Source: Companilactobacillus baiquanensis (GTDB lineage: Bacteria > Bacillota > Bacilli > Lactobacillales > Lactobacillaceae). Taken from it: a stretch of DNA of 64,000 bases. This document shows, piece by piece, positions 6,779 through 16,430 of this stretch. Every line of letters begins with the position of its first letter. Positions within the stretch are counted from its first letter, which is position 1. The translations under genes were made by a program, and so were the position numbers. The notes under the pieces are model-generated. The model saw nothing but the letters and a program-made list of their open reading frames with translations, searched no databases and was not told the DNA's origin. The stretch spans positions 1-64,000 of the forward strand of contig NZ_RHOQ01000001.1 in assembly GCF_003946605.1 (NCBI RefSeq). Direction: 5' to 3'.

Positions 6779-8464
6779 ATGAATTCAAAGAAACAGATTG
6801 TAGAAGCCTTGGCCAAGGTTTTACCAGCAGAAATTACTGCTGAACAAATTACAAAATTAATTGAAAAACCTAAAACATCAGATTTAGGTGACTATGCATT
6901 TCCAACTTTTATTTTAGCTAAAACAATGCATAAAGCACCAAATATGATCGCCGAAGAATTAGTTGGACAGATGGATCAAACAGGGTTTGAAAAAATCGTT
7001 AATACAGGCGCATATATTAACTTTTTCTTAGATAAAGCAGCATTTTCAGATGCTATTTTAAAAGAAGTTTTAAAAGAACAAGATAATTACGGTAATCAAA
7101 ACGAAGGTAGTGGTAATGTTCCAATCGATATGTCATCACCTAATATTGCTAAACCAATGTCTATGGGACACCTTCGTTCAACTGTGATCGGTAATTCGAT
7201 TGCCAAGATCTTGACTAAACTAGGATATTCACCAATTAAGATCAATCATTTAGGTGATTGGGGAACACAATTTGGTAAATTGATCGTTGGTTACAAGATG
7301 TGGGGTTCAAAAGAAGACGTTGAAAAAGATCCTATCAACAATCTTTTGAAGTATTATGTTCGTTTCCACAAGGAAGCCGAAGAAAAGCCTGAACTTGATG
7401 ATGAAGCTCGTGCTTGGTTTAAAAAAATGGAAGATGGCGACAAAGAAGCTCTTGCATTATGGACATGGTTTAGAAGTTTATCATTAAGTGAATTTCAAAA
7501 GATTTATACACGTTTAGGTGTTGAATTCGATTCATTTAACGGTGAAGCTTTCTATAACGACAAGATGGATGCTGTTATTGATACTCTTGAAGAAAAGAAT
7601 TTGCTTAAAGAAAGTCAAGGTGCTGAAATCGTTGATCTTTCTGATTTAGACCTTTCACCAGCCTTGATCAAAAAGACTGATGGAGCAACACTTTATATCA
7701 CACGTGATTTAGCTGCTGCGATTTATCGTAAGAATACTTACAATTTTGTGAAATCACTTTACGTAGTTGGTAGTGAACAATCTGAACACTTTAAGAAATT
7801 AAAGGCTGTTTTGAAGATGATGGGTTATGACTGGTCAGATGATATTCACCATATCGAATTTGGTTTGATCACAAATGGCGGTAAGAAACTTTCTACTCGT
7901 AAGGGCCGTGTCATCTTATTGGAAAATGTTTTGAACGACGCTGTTGATCTTGCTAAAAAGCAAATTGAAGAAAAAAATCCTGACTTGAAAGATAAAGATC
8001 AAGTTGCCGAATCAGTCGGTGTCGGTGCGGTTGTTTTCCACGATTTGAAGAATGAAAGACGTGACAGTTTCGACTTTAACCTTGAAGAAGTTGTTCGTTT
8101 TGAAGGTGAAACAGGTCCATATGTTCAATATACAAACGCTAGAGCTTTGAGCATTCTAAGAAAAGCCGGTGATGTTGATTTTGATGGTGATCTTACATTA
8201 GCCGATCCAGAAGCTTGGGATACTTTGAAGATGATTCAAGAATTCCCAGAGATCTTATCACGTGCCGGACGTATTTACGAACCATCAGTAATTGCCAAAT
8301 ATGCTTTGAAATTAGCAAAGAGTTTCAATCAATATTATGCACATAGCAAGATTTTGACAGAGGATGATGGGCGAGTTGCTAGATTGGCACTAGTTAAATC
8401 AGTAACGATTGTATTGCAAATCTCCTTGGCACTGCTTGGTGTTAAGGCTCCAGAGGAAATGTAG
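6779..8464 (+). CDS. argS: Arginyl-tRNA synthetase
   Basis: Class I synthetase charging tRNA-Arg; 561 residues. The N-terminal Add-1 domain covers about residues 1-85. The HIGH signature appears as MGHL at 129-132 in SPNIAKPMSMGHLRST, and GKKLSTRKG replaces the classical KMSKS, both usual for ArgRS. A C-terminal DALR anticodon-binding domain ends in LLGVKAPEEM. The ATG at 6779 follows GAGGAGGAC; reading from 6683 would run through the T-box. Expression is controlled by the T-box. A MenA-like gene follows 9 bases after the stop and may be co-transcribed. Confidence 0.98.
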   Translation: MNSKKQIVEALAKVLPAEITAEQITKLIEKPKTSDLGDYAFPTFILAKTMHKAPNMIAEELVGQMDQTGFEKIVNTGAYINFFLDKAAFSDAILKEVLKEQDNYGNQNEGSGNVPIDMSSPNIAKPMSMGHLRSTVIGNSIAKILTKLGYSPIKINHLGDWGTQFGKLIVGYKMWGSKEDVEKDPINNLLKYYVRFHKEAEEKPELDDEARAWFKKMEDGDKEALALWTWFRSLSLSEFQKIYTRLGVEFDSFNGEAFYNDKMDAVIDTLEEKNLLKESQGAEIVDLSDLDLSPALIKKTDGATLYITRDLAAAIYRKNTYNFVKSLYVVGSEQSEHFKKLKAVLKMMGYDWSDDIHHIEFGLITNGGKKLSTRKGRVILLENVLNDAVDLAKKQIEEKNPDLKDKDQVAESVGVGAVVFHDLKNERRDSFDFNLEEVVRFEGETGPYVQYTNARALSILRKAGDVDFDGDLTLADPEAWDTLKMIQEFPEILSRAGRIYEPSVIAKYALKLAKSFNQYYAHSKILTEDDGRVARLALVKSVTIVLQISLALLGVKAPEEM

Positions 8465-8473
8465 AACATAGTT

Positions 8474-9394
8474 ATGAATCGAAAACTTTTCGTTGAATTA
8501 TCGGAAATTAGGACCACTGTACTTGATTTTGCTTGGCTAGTATTAGCAGCCAGTTATTCTTATTTAAATATTGGTAGATTCGATATTATAAATGGAATTT
8601 TAGGATTTATCACAGTATTTTTTATTCACATAATTATTAATTTTCATAATAACTATATGGATTTTCGCCATTCTAAAAGTGAAGAATATCGTAAAAAAAT
8701 CAGTACCATCGGTGTTAATCGTGAATCATTGGTAATAGTCAAAAAATGGATGTACGGTTTGACCATTTTTCCATTATTGATTGGTGCATTTCTGGTTTAT
8801 CGGACTAATTGGTGGACACTTTTGATCGGGATTATCTGTGTTCTCATTGGTTTATCATATTCAGCAGGACCAAAACCATTGAATTCAACAATGTTTGGAT
8901 CGTCAGTGGTGGCTATTGCCATTTCCATATTGATTCCAGTTGTCTACGTCTATCTAGGGACAGTAACTAGTGGAAAATTGACTTCCAGTGCAATTATTAA
9001 TGCGATCATAGTTTGTTTGCCGAATACATTTGCTATGTTTTCAGCACAATTATGTAATGATACTTGTGATTTGGAGGCTGATAAGAAAAATGGTCGTCAT
9101 ACATTAGTTACCAAGATCGGTAAAACTAATGCCTTGAGTTTGTTTAAAGCTAGTTGGTGGTTAACATTCTTGTTGATCCCAATACTAGCGGTTTTAAAGG
9201 TAGTACCTTACATTACAATGATAGCCGTGCTACTTTATCCCAATATTTGGGACAATTATCATCCTTATTTAAAGGAACAAGTTAAAAAGAAAACTTATCC
9301 TTTAGTTATGAAAGCTGTTGTAAAATTGGTCAATACATATGTTTTCTTAGTTGCTGTCGGGGCGATTATTAAACTAGTTAAAGCAATTTTATAG
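8474..9394 (+). CDS. menA: UbiA family prenyltransferase, MenA-like
   Basis: A 306-residue integral membrane protein of the UbiA superfamily, with about eight to nine membrane helices. Both Asp-rich motifs are present: NFHNNYMDFRHSKSE at about 56-70 and NDTCDLEADKKNGRHT at about 195-210, which bind Mg and prenyl diphosphate. The pattern fits 1,4-dihydroxy-2-naphthoate polyprenyltransferase of menaquinone synthesis. No other men gene is in the window, so the product could serve a partial quinone pathway. The start has only a weak ribosome site and may rely on coupling to argS. Symbol is by family resemblance. Confidence 0.82.
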   Translation: MNRKLFVELSEIRTTVLDFAWLVLAASYSYLNIGRFDIINGILGFITVFFIHIIINFHNNYMDFRHSKSEEYRKKISTIGVNRESLVIVKKWMYGLTIFPLLIGAFLVYRTNWWTLLIGIICVLIGLSYSAGPKPLNSTMFGSSVVAIAISILIPVVYVYLGTVTSGKLTSSAIINAIIVCLPNTFAMFSAQLCNDTCDLEADKKNGRHTLVTKIGKTNALSLFKASWWLTFLLIPILAVLKVVPYITMIAVLLYPNIWDNYHPYLKEQVKKKTYPLVMKAVVKLVNTYVFLVAVGAIIKLVKAIL

Positions 9395-9440
9395 TAGTAA
9401 TCAAAGAGATCACTCCTAAGATTTCTTTCGTGTAATAATT

Positions 9441-9482
9441 AAAAATGACCGTAATCCAAAGTCGGATTGCGGTCATTTTTTT
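9441..9482. terminator. Bidirectional terminator between menA-like and hxlR-like genes
   Basis: AATGACCGTAATCC (9444-9457) pairs with GGATTGCGGTCATT (9464-9477), A-run before and T-run after. Its core resembles the terminator at 48574-48614. Confidence 0.85.
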
Positions 9483-9492
9483 AGTATTTAAA

Positions 9493-9825
9493 TTAATTGC
9501 ACAGTGTTTGTTTTAATTTTGAAGTATCTATATTAGCCAGTCCCCAATCACAAATTGCATCAACTACTGGGATAAGTGACTGTCCTCTTTTAGTTAAATG
9601 ATATTCAATATGCAAAGGTTGTTCGTGAAAGTCTATTCGTTTGACTAATCCATCGTTGATCATTTGTTGGATTTGTTCCGATAAGATTTTGTGAGTCACA
9701 GGATCGAGATTTCTCTGCAAGGCATTGAAGCGGGTATGCGGGTCAGAATTTAACTCGTATAAAATTCTGATTTTCCATTTACCTCTAATTAACTGCATTG
9801 TTGCATCGAATTCATTTTCGTACAT
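9493..9825 (-). CDS. HxlR family transcriptional regulator
   Basis: A 110-residue winged-helix regulator of the HxlR group, recognised by GKWKIRILYELNSDPHTRF, then NLDPVTHKILSEQIQQM and the wing VKRIDFHEQPLHIEYHLTKR. Many relatives sense electrophiles or redox state through an N-terminal cysteine; this protein has no such cysteine in its first helix, only cysteines near the C-terminal end (CDWGLAN and QTLCN). AGGAGTTTTAAAT precedes the ATG. It is divergent from an SDR gene, which it probably regulates. Confidence 0.9.
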   Translation of the reverse strand: MYENEFDATMQLIRGKWKIRILYELNSDPHTRFNALQRNLDPVTHKILSEQIQQMINDGLVKRIDFHEQPLHIEYHLTKRGQSLIPVVDAICDWGLANIDTSKLKQTLCN

Positions 9826-9846
9826 ATTTAAAACTCCTGCCTGCCC

Positions 9847-9894
9847 AGTAACTAAAAAGTGCGTACTAGGAAAATAATTATCTCAGTCTATAAT
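9847..9894. promoter_or_regulatory. Divergent promoter region with candidate HxlR operator
   Basis: AGTA (9847-9850) and TACT (9864-9867) are symmetric arms of AGTAACTAAAAAGTGCGTAC-type imperfect dyad, and a TATAAT at 9889-9894 would be the -10 of the SDR gene, putting the dyad over its -35 area. HxlR-family sites are often short imperfect palindromes of this size between divergent genes. The dyad is weak. Confidence 0.35.
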
Positions 9895-9937
9895 ATTAAT
9901 TCGTAATCGTCAAATTGATTTAATAGGAGATATATAA

Positions 9938-10663
9938 ATGAAAAAATTAATCGTAATTACCGGTGCCAGTTCTGGGTTTGGTGCTGAAATGGCCAAAATA
10001 TTTAACGCTGATGGTTTTCCATTATTGCTACTAGGACGTCGAACTGAAAAAATTGAGGCATTAGGCTTGAGTGGTGAAATAATAATCAGACATGCTGATG
10101 TAACTGATCAAGATGAATTGTCAAAGGTTATTAAGGAAGCAGAAAATGTTTATGGACCAGTGGACTTACTAATAAACAATGCTGGAGTAATGTTGTTAGG
10201 AAATATTTGGAAACAATCATCTAGTGAATGGCAAACAATGCTTGATACTAACGTTATGGGTGTCCTGAACGGTATGCAGGCTGTTCTTCCTGGTATGAAA
10301 GATCGTCAACATGGAACAATTATCAATATGTCATCAATTGCTGGATTTAAGGCTTTTTCAAATCATGCAGCCTATGTTGCAAGTAAGTTTGGAGTTCATG
10401 GTCTAAGTGAGACGATCAGACAAGAAGTTTCTGGTGAAAATGTACGTATTATGTTAGTAGCACCAGGTGCCGCGGAAACGGAATTATTAACTCACGTGAC
10501 CGATAGCAGTGCTCTAAGTGAATATGAAGCATGGAAAAAATCAATGGGCGGCATTACGCTTGACCCGAAACATGTCGCAGAAACAGTGAAGTTTATGTAC
10601 GATATGCCACAGGAAGTTAATATTTGTGAGATTGATATTGCAGCAACTAGACAAGATAGTTAA
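9938..10663 (+). CDS. Short-chain dehydrogenase/reductase
   Basis: A 241-residue classical SDR. The Rossmann motif TGASSGFG is at about 8-15, NNAG near 82-85, the catalytic Ser in MSSIAGF near 133 and YVASK near 146-150. GRR after the second strand (LLLLGRR) favours NADP(H). AATAGGAGATATATAA precedes the ATG. Related proteins act on small carbonyl compounds. Divergent from an HxlR regulator, suggesting an inducible stress- or carbonyl-response role (inference). Confidence 0.92.
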   Translation: MKKLIVITGASSGFGAEMAKIFNADGFPLLLLGRRTEKIEALGLSGEIIIRHADVTDQDELSKVIKEAENVYGPVDLLINNAGVMLLGNIWKQSSSEWQTMLDTNVMGVLNGMQAVLPGMKDRQHGTIINMSSIAGFKAFSNHAAYVASKFGVHGLSETIRQEVSGENVRIMLVAPGAAETELLTHVTDSSALSEYEAWKKSMGGITLDPKHVAETVKFMYDMPQEVNICEIDIAATRQDS

Positions 10664-10735
10664 TTAATTGTTATTGCTAGTTCATGGTGGTTCAATGAAG
10701 TTGACAGATCTATCGAGTCACAGGAGTAATGAATT

Positions 10736-11164
10736 ATGAAAAAAATATTTAAGATCTTGTCACTGTTATTGTTGTTATTTTTGGTAGGATGTTCAGTTGA
10801 ACCTTCGAGTGAATCAAATACTAAGAAACAGGCTGTAAATTATCAAAGTTTATCTAGACATGATAGACGGGATGTATCCTTTCAGTTTCACAAATCAAAA
10901 ACAACATATAATTATGCAGTTAATATGACCGTTAAAAATAATTCAAGTAGAGATATTAGATTCTACTTAACTAAGTTTGCTATTCTGAATTCTAATAATC
11001 CTGATGTCAAAGTTGATTCTGATTCCAAAAAAATTATTGTTGTGGAGCCTAACAGTGAAGTAACTGTTAGAAATTTGTTTGAGCATGTATCAAGTGCGCT
11101 CTTCAATGGACCGAGTGGATATTATTATTTGAACAGTAATTATCTATTAGCAAATTTAAAGTAA
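10736..11164 (+). CDS. Putative lipoprotein, 142 residues
   Basis: Residues 1-19 form a signal peptide ending in a clear lipobox LVGC-S, so the mature protein should be lipid-anchored at Cys19. The remainder has strand-rich segments, including NYAVNMTVKNNSSRDIRFYL, resembling the immunoglobulin-like fold of DUF4352-type lipoproteins; this is only a resemblance. CACAGGAGTAATG precedes the ATG. Stands alone between SDR and NUDIX genes. Confidence 0.75.
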   Translation: MKKIFKILSLLLLLFLVGCSVEPSSESNTKKQAVNYQSLSRHDRRDVSFQFHKSKTTYNYAVNMTVKNNSSRDIRFYLTKFAILNSNNPDVKVDSDSKKIIVVEPNSEVTVRNLFEHVSSALFNGPSGYYYLNSNYLLANLK

Positions 11165-11268
11165 TAATTTAATAAAGTATATTTTTGTATATCGCTTTTG
11201 CTATATGAATCGTTATTTTAATGTAGGATAATTTTAATAATGAAATAAATTGGCAAAGGAGATAGATT

Positions 11269-11901
11269 ATGAGTGATTTAAAAATGATGATCCAGCAATT
11301 ACAAGCAATAGCTCAATCAGGACAACATTATACTAAAGATGTTTTTGATCATGAAAGATATAATCAATTAGAAGCGGTAGCCAAAAAACTATCAGCTGAA
11401 TTAACTAATGCTACACCTAAACAAATGGATATTTTCTTTGATTCAGATAACGGATATGTCACTCCTAAAGTTGACGTTCGAGCAGTAACTTTTAATCATG
11501 AGAATAAGATATTGCTAGTTCATGAAAAAATGGAAGATACTTGGTCGATCCCTGGAGGATGGGCCGATATTGGATATACCCCAAGTCAAATTGCAATTAA
11601 AGAAACGCGTGAGGAAGCTAATATTCATGTGACTCCGAAGCGTCTTATTGCGGTAAAAGATATTCAAATTCATAATTATGAGCAAAGAAATCTAAATTAT
11701 GTTTATAAACATTTCATTGAATGCGTGCCCGATAATGATCAACTTAATAGTGTTGATAATTCTGAAACTAGTGATGCAGAGTATTTTACTTTGAAAGAAG
11801 CTTTGAAGTTAAATTTGTCGCTTCACCGTAATTTACCCGAAGATATTGAATTAGCCTTTAAATGCCACGAAAGTGACGTTTGGCAAACAGTTTTTGATTA
11901 G
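11269..11901 (+). CDS. NUDIX hydrolase
   Basis: A 210-residue protein with an N-terminal helical extension (about 1-65) found in one NUDIX subgroup, then the NUDIX domain. The box reads GGWADIGYTPSQIAIKETRE followed by EANI; the catalytic RE-x-x-EE core is intact, but the first Glu of the consensus GX5E is replaced (Tyr-Thr), so activity or substrate may differ. CAAAGGAGATAGATT precedes the ATG. Likely cleaves a nucleoside diphosphate derivative such as ADP-ribose. Its 3' end overlaps the convergent regulator gene by 4 bases. Confidence 0.88.
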   Translation: MSDLKMMIQQLQAIAQSGQHYTKDVFDHERYNQLEAVAKKLSAELTNATPKQMDIFFDSDNGYVTPKVDVRAVTFNHENKILLVHEKMEDTWSIPGGWADIGYTPSQIAIKETREEANIHVTPKRLIAVKDIQIHNYEQRNLNYVYKHFIECVPDNDQLNSVDNSETSDAEYFTLKEALKLNLSLHRNLPEDIELAFKCHESDVWQTVFD

Positions 11902-12716
11902 TTGAATTCAAAGATTTTTTCATTAAACAAATCTGTAAAAATCTTCGATCTAGTTTGCGAATCTAGCGCCAGATCACCTTTATTTTCAGCTATCAAAACT
12001 TTGGCAAATAAATAATACAAATTTGCCAACATATAATGAGAATTATTTTTAGTAGCAAAATCGATGCCTTGATTGATCCAATTAAGTGCATCGATATTTT
12101 TTCCCATTAAAATATTTGCATACGCCGCTAAATAGAAAAGTATGATTTGGTTGTCTTCAAAATGGACTTCATTAAATTTAATAAAAGCATTATTTAAGTA
12201 GTCTAAGTATTTTGAATTTTTCCTTTTTGCATAAAGAACAGCCATTGAAATAAAGATCAAGCGATCCAAGGTGGTCAATGCGATAGAGTGGGGATGTTCA
12301 GACATTGCCAAATTTAAATTATATTCAAACTCGTCTAAATCATTGTCTGCCTGCAAATAAGCGATACTCAAATAATAGTAATAGGCTTTTTGCTGACTGG
12401 CTTTAACTTGTGCAATCGTATCGTCTGATAAAAGAAATTTTTTTAACTCAATGTAATTGTGATCGTTACATAATTTTTCAAGTTTTTGATTAAAGCTATT
12501 CAAAGAACTTATTTGATAATTACTACTAAGACTAAGCTGATCTATATTAATTCTTAGTCTTTTGCATAACAAAATTAATATGTGTGAATTGGGGATATAT
12601 TTTCCTTGTTCAATAGAAGAAAGCATGGGCTGTGAACAAATATTTTCACAGGCTTTTTTTTGTGATAAATGCAAGGCGATTCTTTTTTCTTTTAGAGTTT
12701 TACCCAAATTATCCAT
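11898..12716 (-). CDS. XRE-family regulator with TPR-like domain (Rgg/PlcR-like)
   Basis: A 272-residue protein: an N-terminal XRE helix-turn-helix (LGKTLKEKRIALHLSQKKAC... SSIEQGKYIPN, residues about 3-60) followed by about 200 residues of paired helices that look like tetratricopeptide repeats. This architecture matches the Rgg/PlcR/PrgX group, which often bind exported short peptides. The start at 12716 follows AGGAAAAC; reading from 12758 is unsupported. The next gene upstream on the same strand is a large WxL surface protein, a possible target. I see no clear pheromone gene beside it. Confidence 0.8.
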   Translation of the reverse strand: MDNLGKTLKEKRIALHLSQKKACENICSQPMLSSIEQGKYIPNSHILILLCKRLRINIDQLSLSSNYQISSLNSFNQKLEKLCNDHNYIELKKFLLSDDTIAQVKASQQKAYYYYLSIAYLQADNDLDEFEYNLNLAMSEHPHSIALTTLDRLIFISMAVLYAKRKNSKYLDYLNNAFIKFNEVHFEDNQIILFYLAAYANILMGKNIDALNWINQGIDFATKNNSHYMLANLYYLFAKVLIAENKGDLALDSQTRSKIFTDLFNEKIFEFN

Positions 12717-12785
12717 ATGTTTTCCTAAGTAAACTAAATTTTGGTATAAGTATAGCAATTTAAAAGTCTAATTAATATCGCCTAT

Positions 12786-15311
12786 TTACAATGTATCTGC
12801 AATTGACCAAGTAATAATACCGTTATATTCTCCGGCTTGGCTATTGCCAGGCACACGTAATTGCCATTTATTCGTATCAACATAATTAGTTAAATCAAGA
12901 TCATCATATGATCCAGCAAAACCATCAGAATTGATTGGGATAGGCGCCGTTGACAGTGGTTGCCAAGTATTTCCATCAGTTTGAGCTTGATTAATTAGTA
13001 GTGTATGCCCATCATCTTGAACTAGTTTATTACCATTACTAGAAAGAGAGTTATCACCACTGCCGTCATAACTAACGTTTACTTGAAATGGTGTATCCGA
13101 AGTATGACTAACTCGTAATTTACCGATGGTACTGATATTTTTTAAGAGACGATCAGTATTCAAACTATGAACAGTACCAAATTTAATTTGGGATGGTACT
13201 TCCTTGAATGAAGTTGTTCTTGGATTCTTAACATCCACTATGGCGGGTTCTTCTGTGTCTGTACGGTAGTTCAGATTACCACCGTCAAGAAAATATATTA
13301 GAGTGGATTTGTTGGAAATTGAAGATTCAGGTGTGTCTTTTTTAACTTTGGCTTGGAAAGAAATGGTATATGTTACGCCATTAGTAAGATTCCCAAGTGG
13401 GAAGTATAGTCCGTCATCACCGGGACCACCATTCCAGGTAACACTATTAGGTACTACCTCTAAGCCATCTGTTCCAAGTGTATTATAAAAACTTGTATTA
13501 GTTACAGTACTAGATCCATTGCTAACAAAGTTGACTTTATAATCAATAATATCTCCGGCTTTAGCGTCAACTCTGTTAGTGAAAGTACCATTAGGATCAT
13601 CAGTATTATTTCTTAATTGTTCCGTGAACCGGTATTTAAAACTTGGGGTTTCCACAGGTATTTTGACACTATCAGTAAGTGTTATCGAATCATCTTTACC
13701 ACTATTATTACCAGTCACACTAGCCTTGTTGATCAAATTTCCACTGGAGTCTAAGTTATATGGAGCAGTGTTATTGATAGTTGCCTCAAAAGTTAACACC
13801 CCAGTTGTTCCATCTTTAATAGCTAAATTAGGATCGTAGTCTATCGAATTGTCTTTAATACCAACTGTTGAAGGATCAAGCGTTAATCCTTGTGGCAGAA
13901 CATCTAAAAGATGATTTATTATCCAAGTCGAGTCATAACCGTCATTTGGGACTTTAATTGTGAACTCTAATTTATCATTTACCTGATTTGTACCGTCTGA
14001 GCGGTTTAAATTTTTATATGTCATTTTCATTGAAGGTATAGAAATTCCCTTAATAGTTGCTCCAATTTTAGCAGAAAATCCCTTTATCTCACCTGCTTTT
14101 ATGGATACTTCAGGCCATCTTAATGTATATGCAGAATCCTGCTTTCCATCACCATCAACGACATCATATTCTTGTCCGGCAAGAGTAGTGCGTAAAAGAT
14201 TGGTATCCAGTGCAGTATCAGTGTCACCATTTTGTGTTGAGGTGGGGTTTGAAGCCCAGGGAAGAGTAGGGCTAGATATTGAAGGAGCATTTCCACTGCC
14301 GGTTTTACCCTTAACACCCCAATTACCAGGGTTAGTTAAAACTCTACCCATAAAATCCTTAAATCCATTATTGACATCATTAGAAATAAACAATTTTGAA
14401 GCGGGATCGTATTTGTCTCCGTTTTCATCCACCCCGCTTAATAGATATAAACCTTGTTTATTACCCATTGAGTACATTGGGACATTATCCACAGCTTGGG
14501 AAGAATCATTGTTTGGATCAAGACCAGTATCTTCGCCATAAAATACTTGGAATTTTTTCGCGGAATTTGCGTTATATATGTACAATTCACGCCGGACGAT
14601 AGGTGCACCACTAGGATCAGCTTTTAAAACTATTTCTACATAGATACTTGATTTTGCATAGTAACCGGCTAATTTATATGCTGGTCTTCCGTTGGCATCT
14701 GATCCTTTGAAGAATAGTTTGGTACAACCATTATATGTACTAGAAATAGGAACTAATTTTGCAAGAATATTGGAAGAACTGTAGAATTCTGAGTCTAGAT
14801 TACCAGTAGGTAAAGCAAAATCAATTGAGGTATCTGAAGCCGTTTGAGGTGTACCTCCATCACCAATATATGAGTTTTTTCCTTGATGTAAAATACCGTA
14901 GTATTGGCCATTTATATCTAAGAAAATATTAACCTTTGAATTAGTAATTGAAGGTGCGCTACTATTTGGACCTAGAACGGCATTAGTAACAGTACTTTCC
15001 TGAGTAATAGTTGTATCACCGCCAACTACTTTACCGGTAGCATCACGTGCAGCACCAAAAGTGTAGCCAAGTGACACATTGCCCCCAATAGGAATTCGCC
15101 CGATTTCATTAGGTGGTTGACCAGGTTGCAAGTCCCAATTATCTATGCCATCAAACTTTGCCATACGATTAGCACTATCAAAAACGGCTGAATTTGTTAT
15201 AGAGGTCATAGCGGCATTGACAATTGTATTGAATTGATTAGAAATCAAAATTATTGAAATGTTTATAAATAATGCAAGAAATATTTTAAAAATAGCCTTA
15301 ATTAATCTCAT
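12786..15311 (-). CDS. WxL-domain cell-surface protein with DUF11-like repeats
   Basis: An 841-residue secreted protein. A signal peptide covers about 1-35 (ending NTIVNAA). The N-terminal part resembles a beta-rich adhesin region; about 425-690 hold two or three DUF11-like isopeptide/Ig-like repeats (for example FTEQLRNNTDDPNGTFTNRV, DAKAGDIIDYKVNF). The last 150 residues form a WxL domain with WQL and a terminal GEYNGIITWSIADTL, the type that binds peptidoglycan non-covalently. GGGGGATAAAAATG gives the start. WxL genes usually sit in clusters with DUF916 and LPXTG partners; none is here. Confidence 0.85.
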   Translation of the reverse strand: MRLIKAIFKIFLALFINISIILISNQFNTIVNAAMTSITNSAVFDSANRMAKFDGIDNWDLQPGQPPNEIGRIPIGGNVSLGYTFGAARDATGKVVGGDTTITQESTVTNAVLGPNSSAPSITNSKVNIFLDINGQYYGILHQGKNSYIGDGGTPQTASDTSIDFALPTGNLDSEFYSSSNILAKLVPISSTYNGCTKLFFKGSDANGRPAYKLAGYYAKSSIYVEIVLKADPSGAPIVRRELYIYNANSAKKFQVFYGEDTGLDPNNDSSQAVDNVPMYSMGNKQGLYLLSGVDENGDKYDPASKLFISNDVNNGFKDFMGRVLTNPGNWGVKGKTGSGNAPSISSPTLPWASNPTSTQNGDTDTALDTNLLRTTLAGQEYDVVDGDGKQDSAYTLRWPEVSIKAGEIKGFSAKIGATIKGISIPSMKMTYKNLNRSDGTNQVNDKLEFTIKVPNDGYDSTWIINHLLDVLPQGLTLDPSTVGIKDNSIDYDPNLAIKDGTTGVLTFEATINNTAPYNLDSSGNLINKASVTGNNSGKDDSITLTDSVKIPVETPSFKYRFTEQLRNNTDDPNGTFTNRVDAKAGDIIDYKVNFVSNGSSTVTNTSFYNTLGTDGLEVVPNSVTWNGGPGDDGLYFPLGNLTNGVTYTISFQAKVKKDTPESSISNKSTLIYFLDGGNLNYRTDTEEPAIVDVKNPRTTSFKEVPSQIKFGTVHSLNTDRLLKNISTIGKLRVSHTSDTPFQVNVSYDGSGDNSLSSNGNKLVQDDGHTLLINQAQTDGNTWQPLSTAPIPINSDGFAGSYDDLDLTNYVDTNKWQLRVPGNSQAGEYNGIITWSIADTL

Positions 15312-15526
15312 TTTTATCCCCCTGTGGTTATGGAATGAATAGAAATAATTTAACTGATGTTATTTACAAAAACTCTCTCACATTAATTATAAATCATAAT
15401 AAATATATTTGTATCCTATATATCATGTTATTTTTTATGAAAATTGAATCTACTAATATAAGAACTCTTATTATCTTGAAAAATTGTTTCTTGTTATATT
15501 TTTGGTGAACAAAAGGAGAGATTATC

Positions 15527-16420
15527 ATGCAAGCAATTATTCAAGATTCGTTTAATGGAATTGAAGATTTAAAAATCAAAGAAATTGCCGATCCGAAAAT
15601 AAGTCCACTGTCGGTTTTGGTAGAAACCAAATATACACCGGTCCTGCCTTATGATTGGCGAACGGAATCTGGTGAATTACAAAATATCCGTCCGTTAAGA
15701 TTACCGATCATTATAGGGTATGGGTTTGGCGGAATTGTTAAAAACGTCGGCAGTTTGCGGAGCAGTAAATTAATTGGTCAAAAAGTAATTGGAGCATCAA
15801 TGTCTGGTTCCAACAGTGCATTAATAGATTCAAAAATACCGCCTTTGCTGTTTAAAGTCCCAGATAAAGTTGATCTATCAAAAGCGACAACGATTATCGG
15901 TGGTGCTGATGCGGCATTAGGAATAATTAATAAATTACAAGTTAAGGCGAATGAAAAAATTTTGATTACCGGTTCTTCAGGCGGGATAGGAACTTATTTG
16001 ATTCAATTGCTAAAGCTTAAAAATGTACAAGTTGTTGCGCTAGGACATAGTTCTAACCTTGAATTTTTAAAGAAGATTGGAGCTGATCAAGTCATTGATT
16101 ATTCATCCAATGTATTAAAGCAGCTGTTAAACCATAAGGATATTACTCAGATAGTTGATACGGCCGGAAATATTAATCTGCTTAAAATTATTTCTGAAGT
16201 TTTCCCAGATAGAAGGATATTTTCAATAGCGAATGACCAATTTGGACAATTCATTCAGCCTCGTATTTTTCCTAAAGATTATGAAAATCTATTAAATATG
16301 CTATCGAGTGGACAATTACAGGCATATATTCAAAATATCTTTAATTTTAGGGATGTAAGAACAGCACAAGCCTTATCGAAAAATCATCATTCGCAGGGAA
16401 GGATCCTATTAAGTTATTAG
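15527..16420 (+). CDS. Zinc-independent MDR family oxidoreductase (quinone reductase-like)
   Basis: A 297-residue medium-chain dehydrogenase/reductase. The GroES-like N-terminal domain (1-110) contains GYGFGGIVKNVG; the nucleotide-binding domain has ITGSSGGIGTYLIQL near 148-162 (the AxxGxxG-type motif of quinone oxidoreductases). Zinc ligands of alcohol dehydrogenases are absent. It is somewhat shorter than the usual 320-330 residues. AAAAGGAGAG precedes the ATG. A small membrane peptide gene follows after 10 bases and is probably co-transcribed. Confidence 0.85.
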   Translation: MQAIIQDSFNGIEDLKIKEIADPKISPLSVLVETKYTPVLPYDWRTESGELQNIRPLRLPIIIGYGFGGIVKNVGSLRSSKLIGQKVIGASMSGSNSALIDSKIPPLLFKVPDKVDLSKATTIIGGADAALGIINKLQVKANEKILITGSSGGIGTYLIQLLKLKNVQVVALGHSSNLEFLKKIGADQVIDYSSNVLKQLLNHKDITQIVDTAGNINLLKIISEVFPDRRIFSIANDQFGQFIQPRIFPKDYENLLNMLSSGQLQAYIQNIFNFRDVRTAQALSKNHHSQGRILLSY

Positions 16421-16430
16421 AGGTGGTCTT

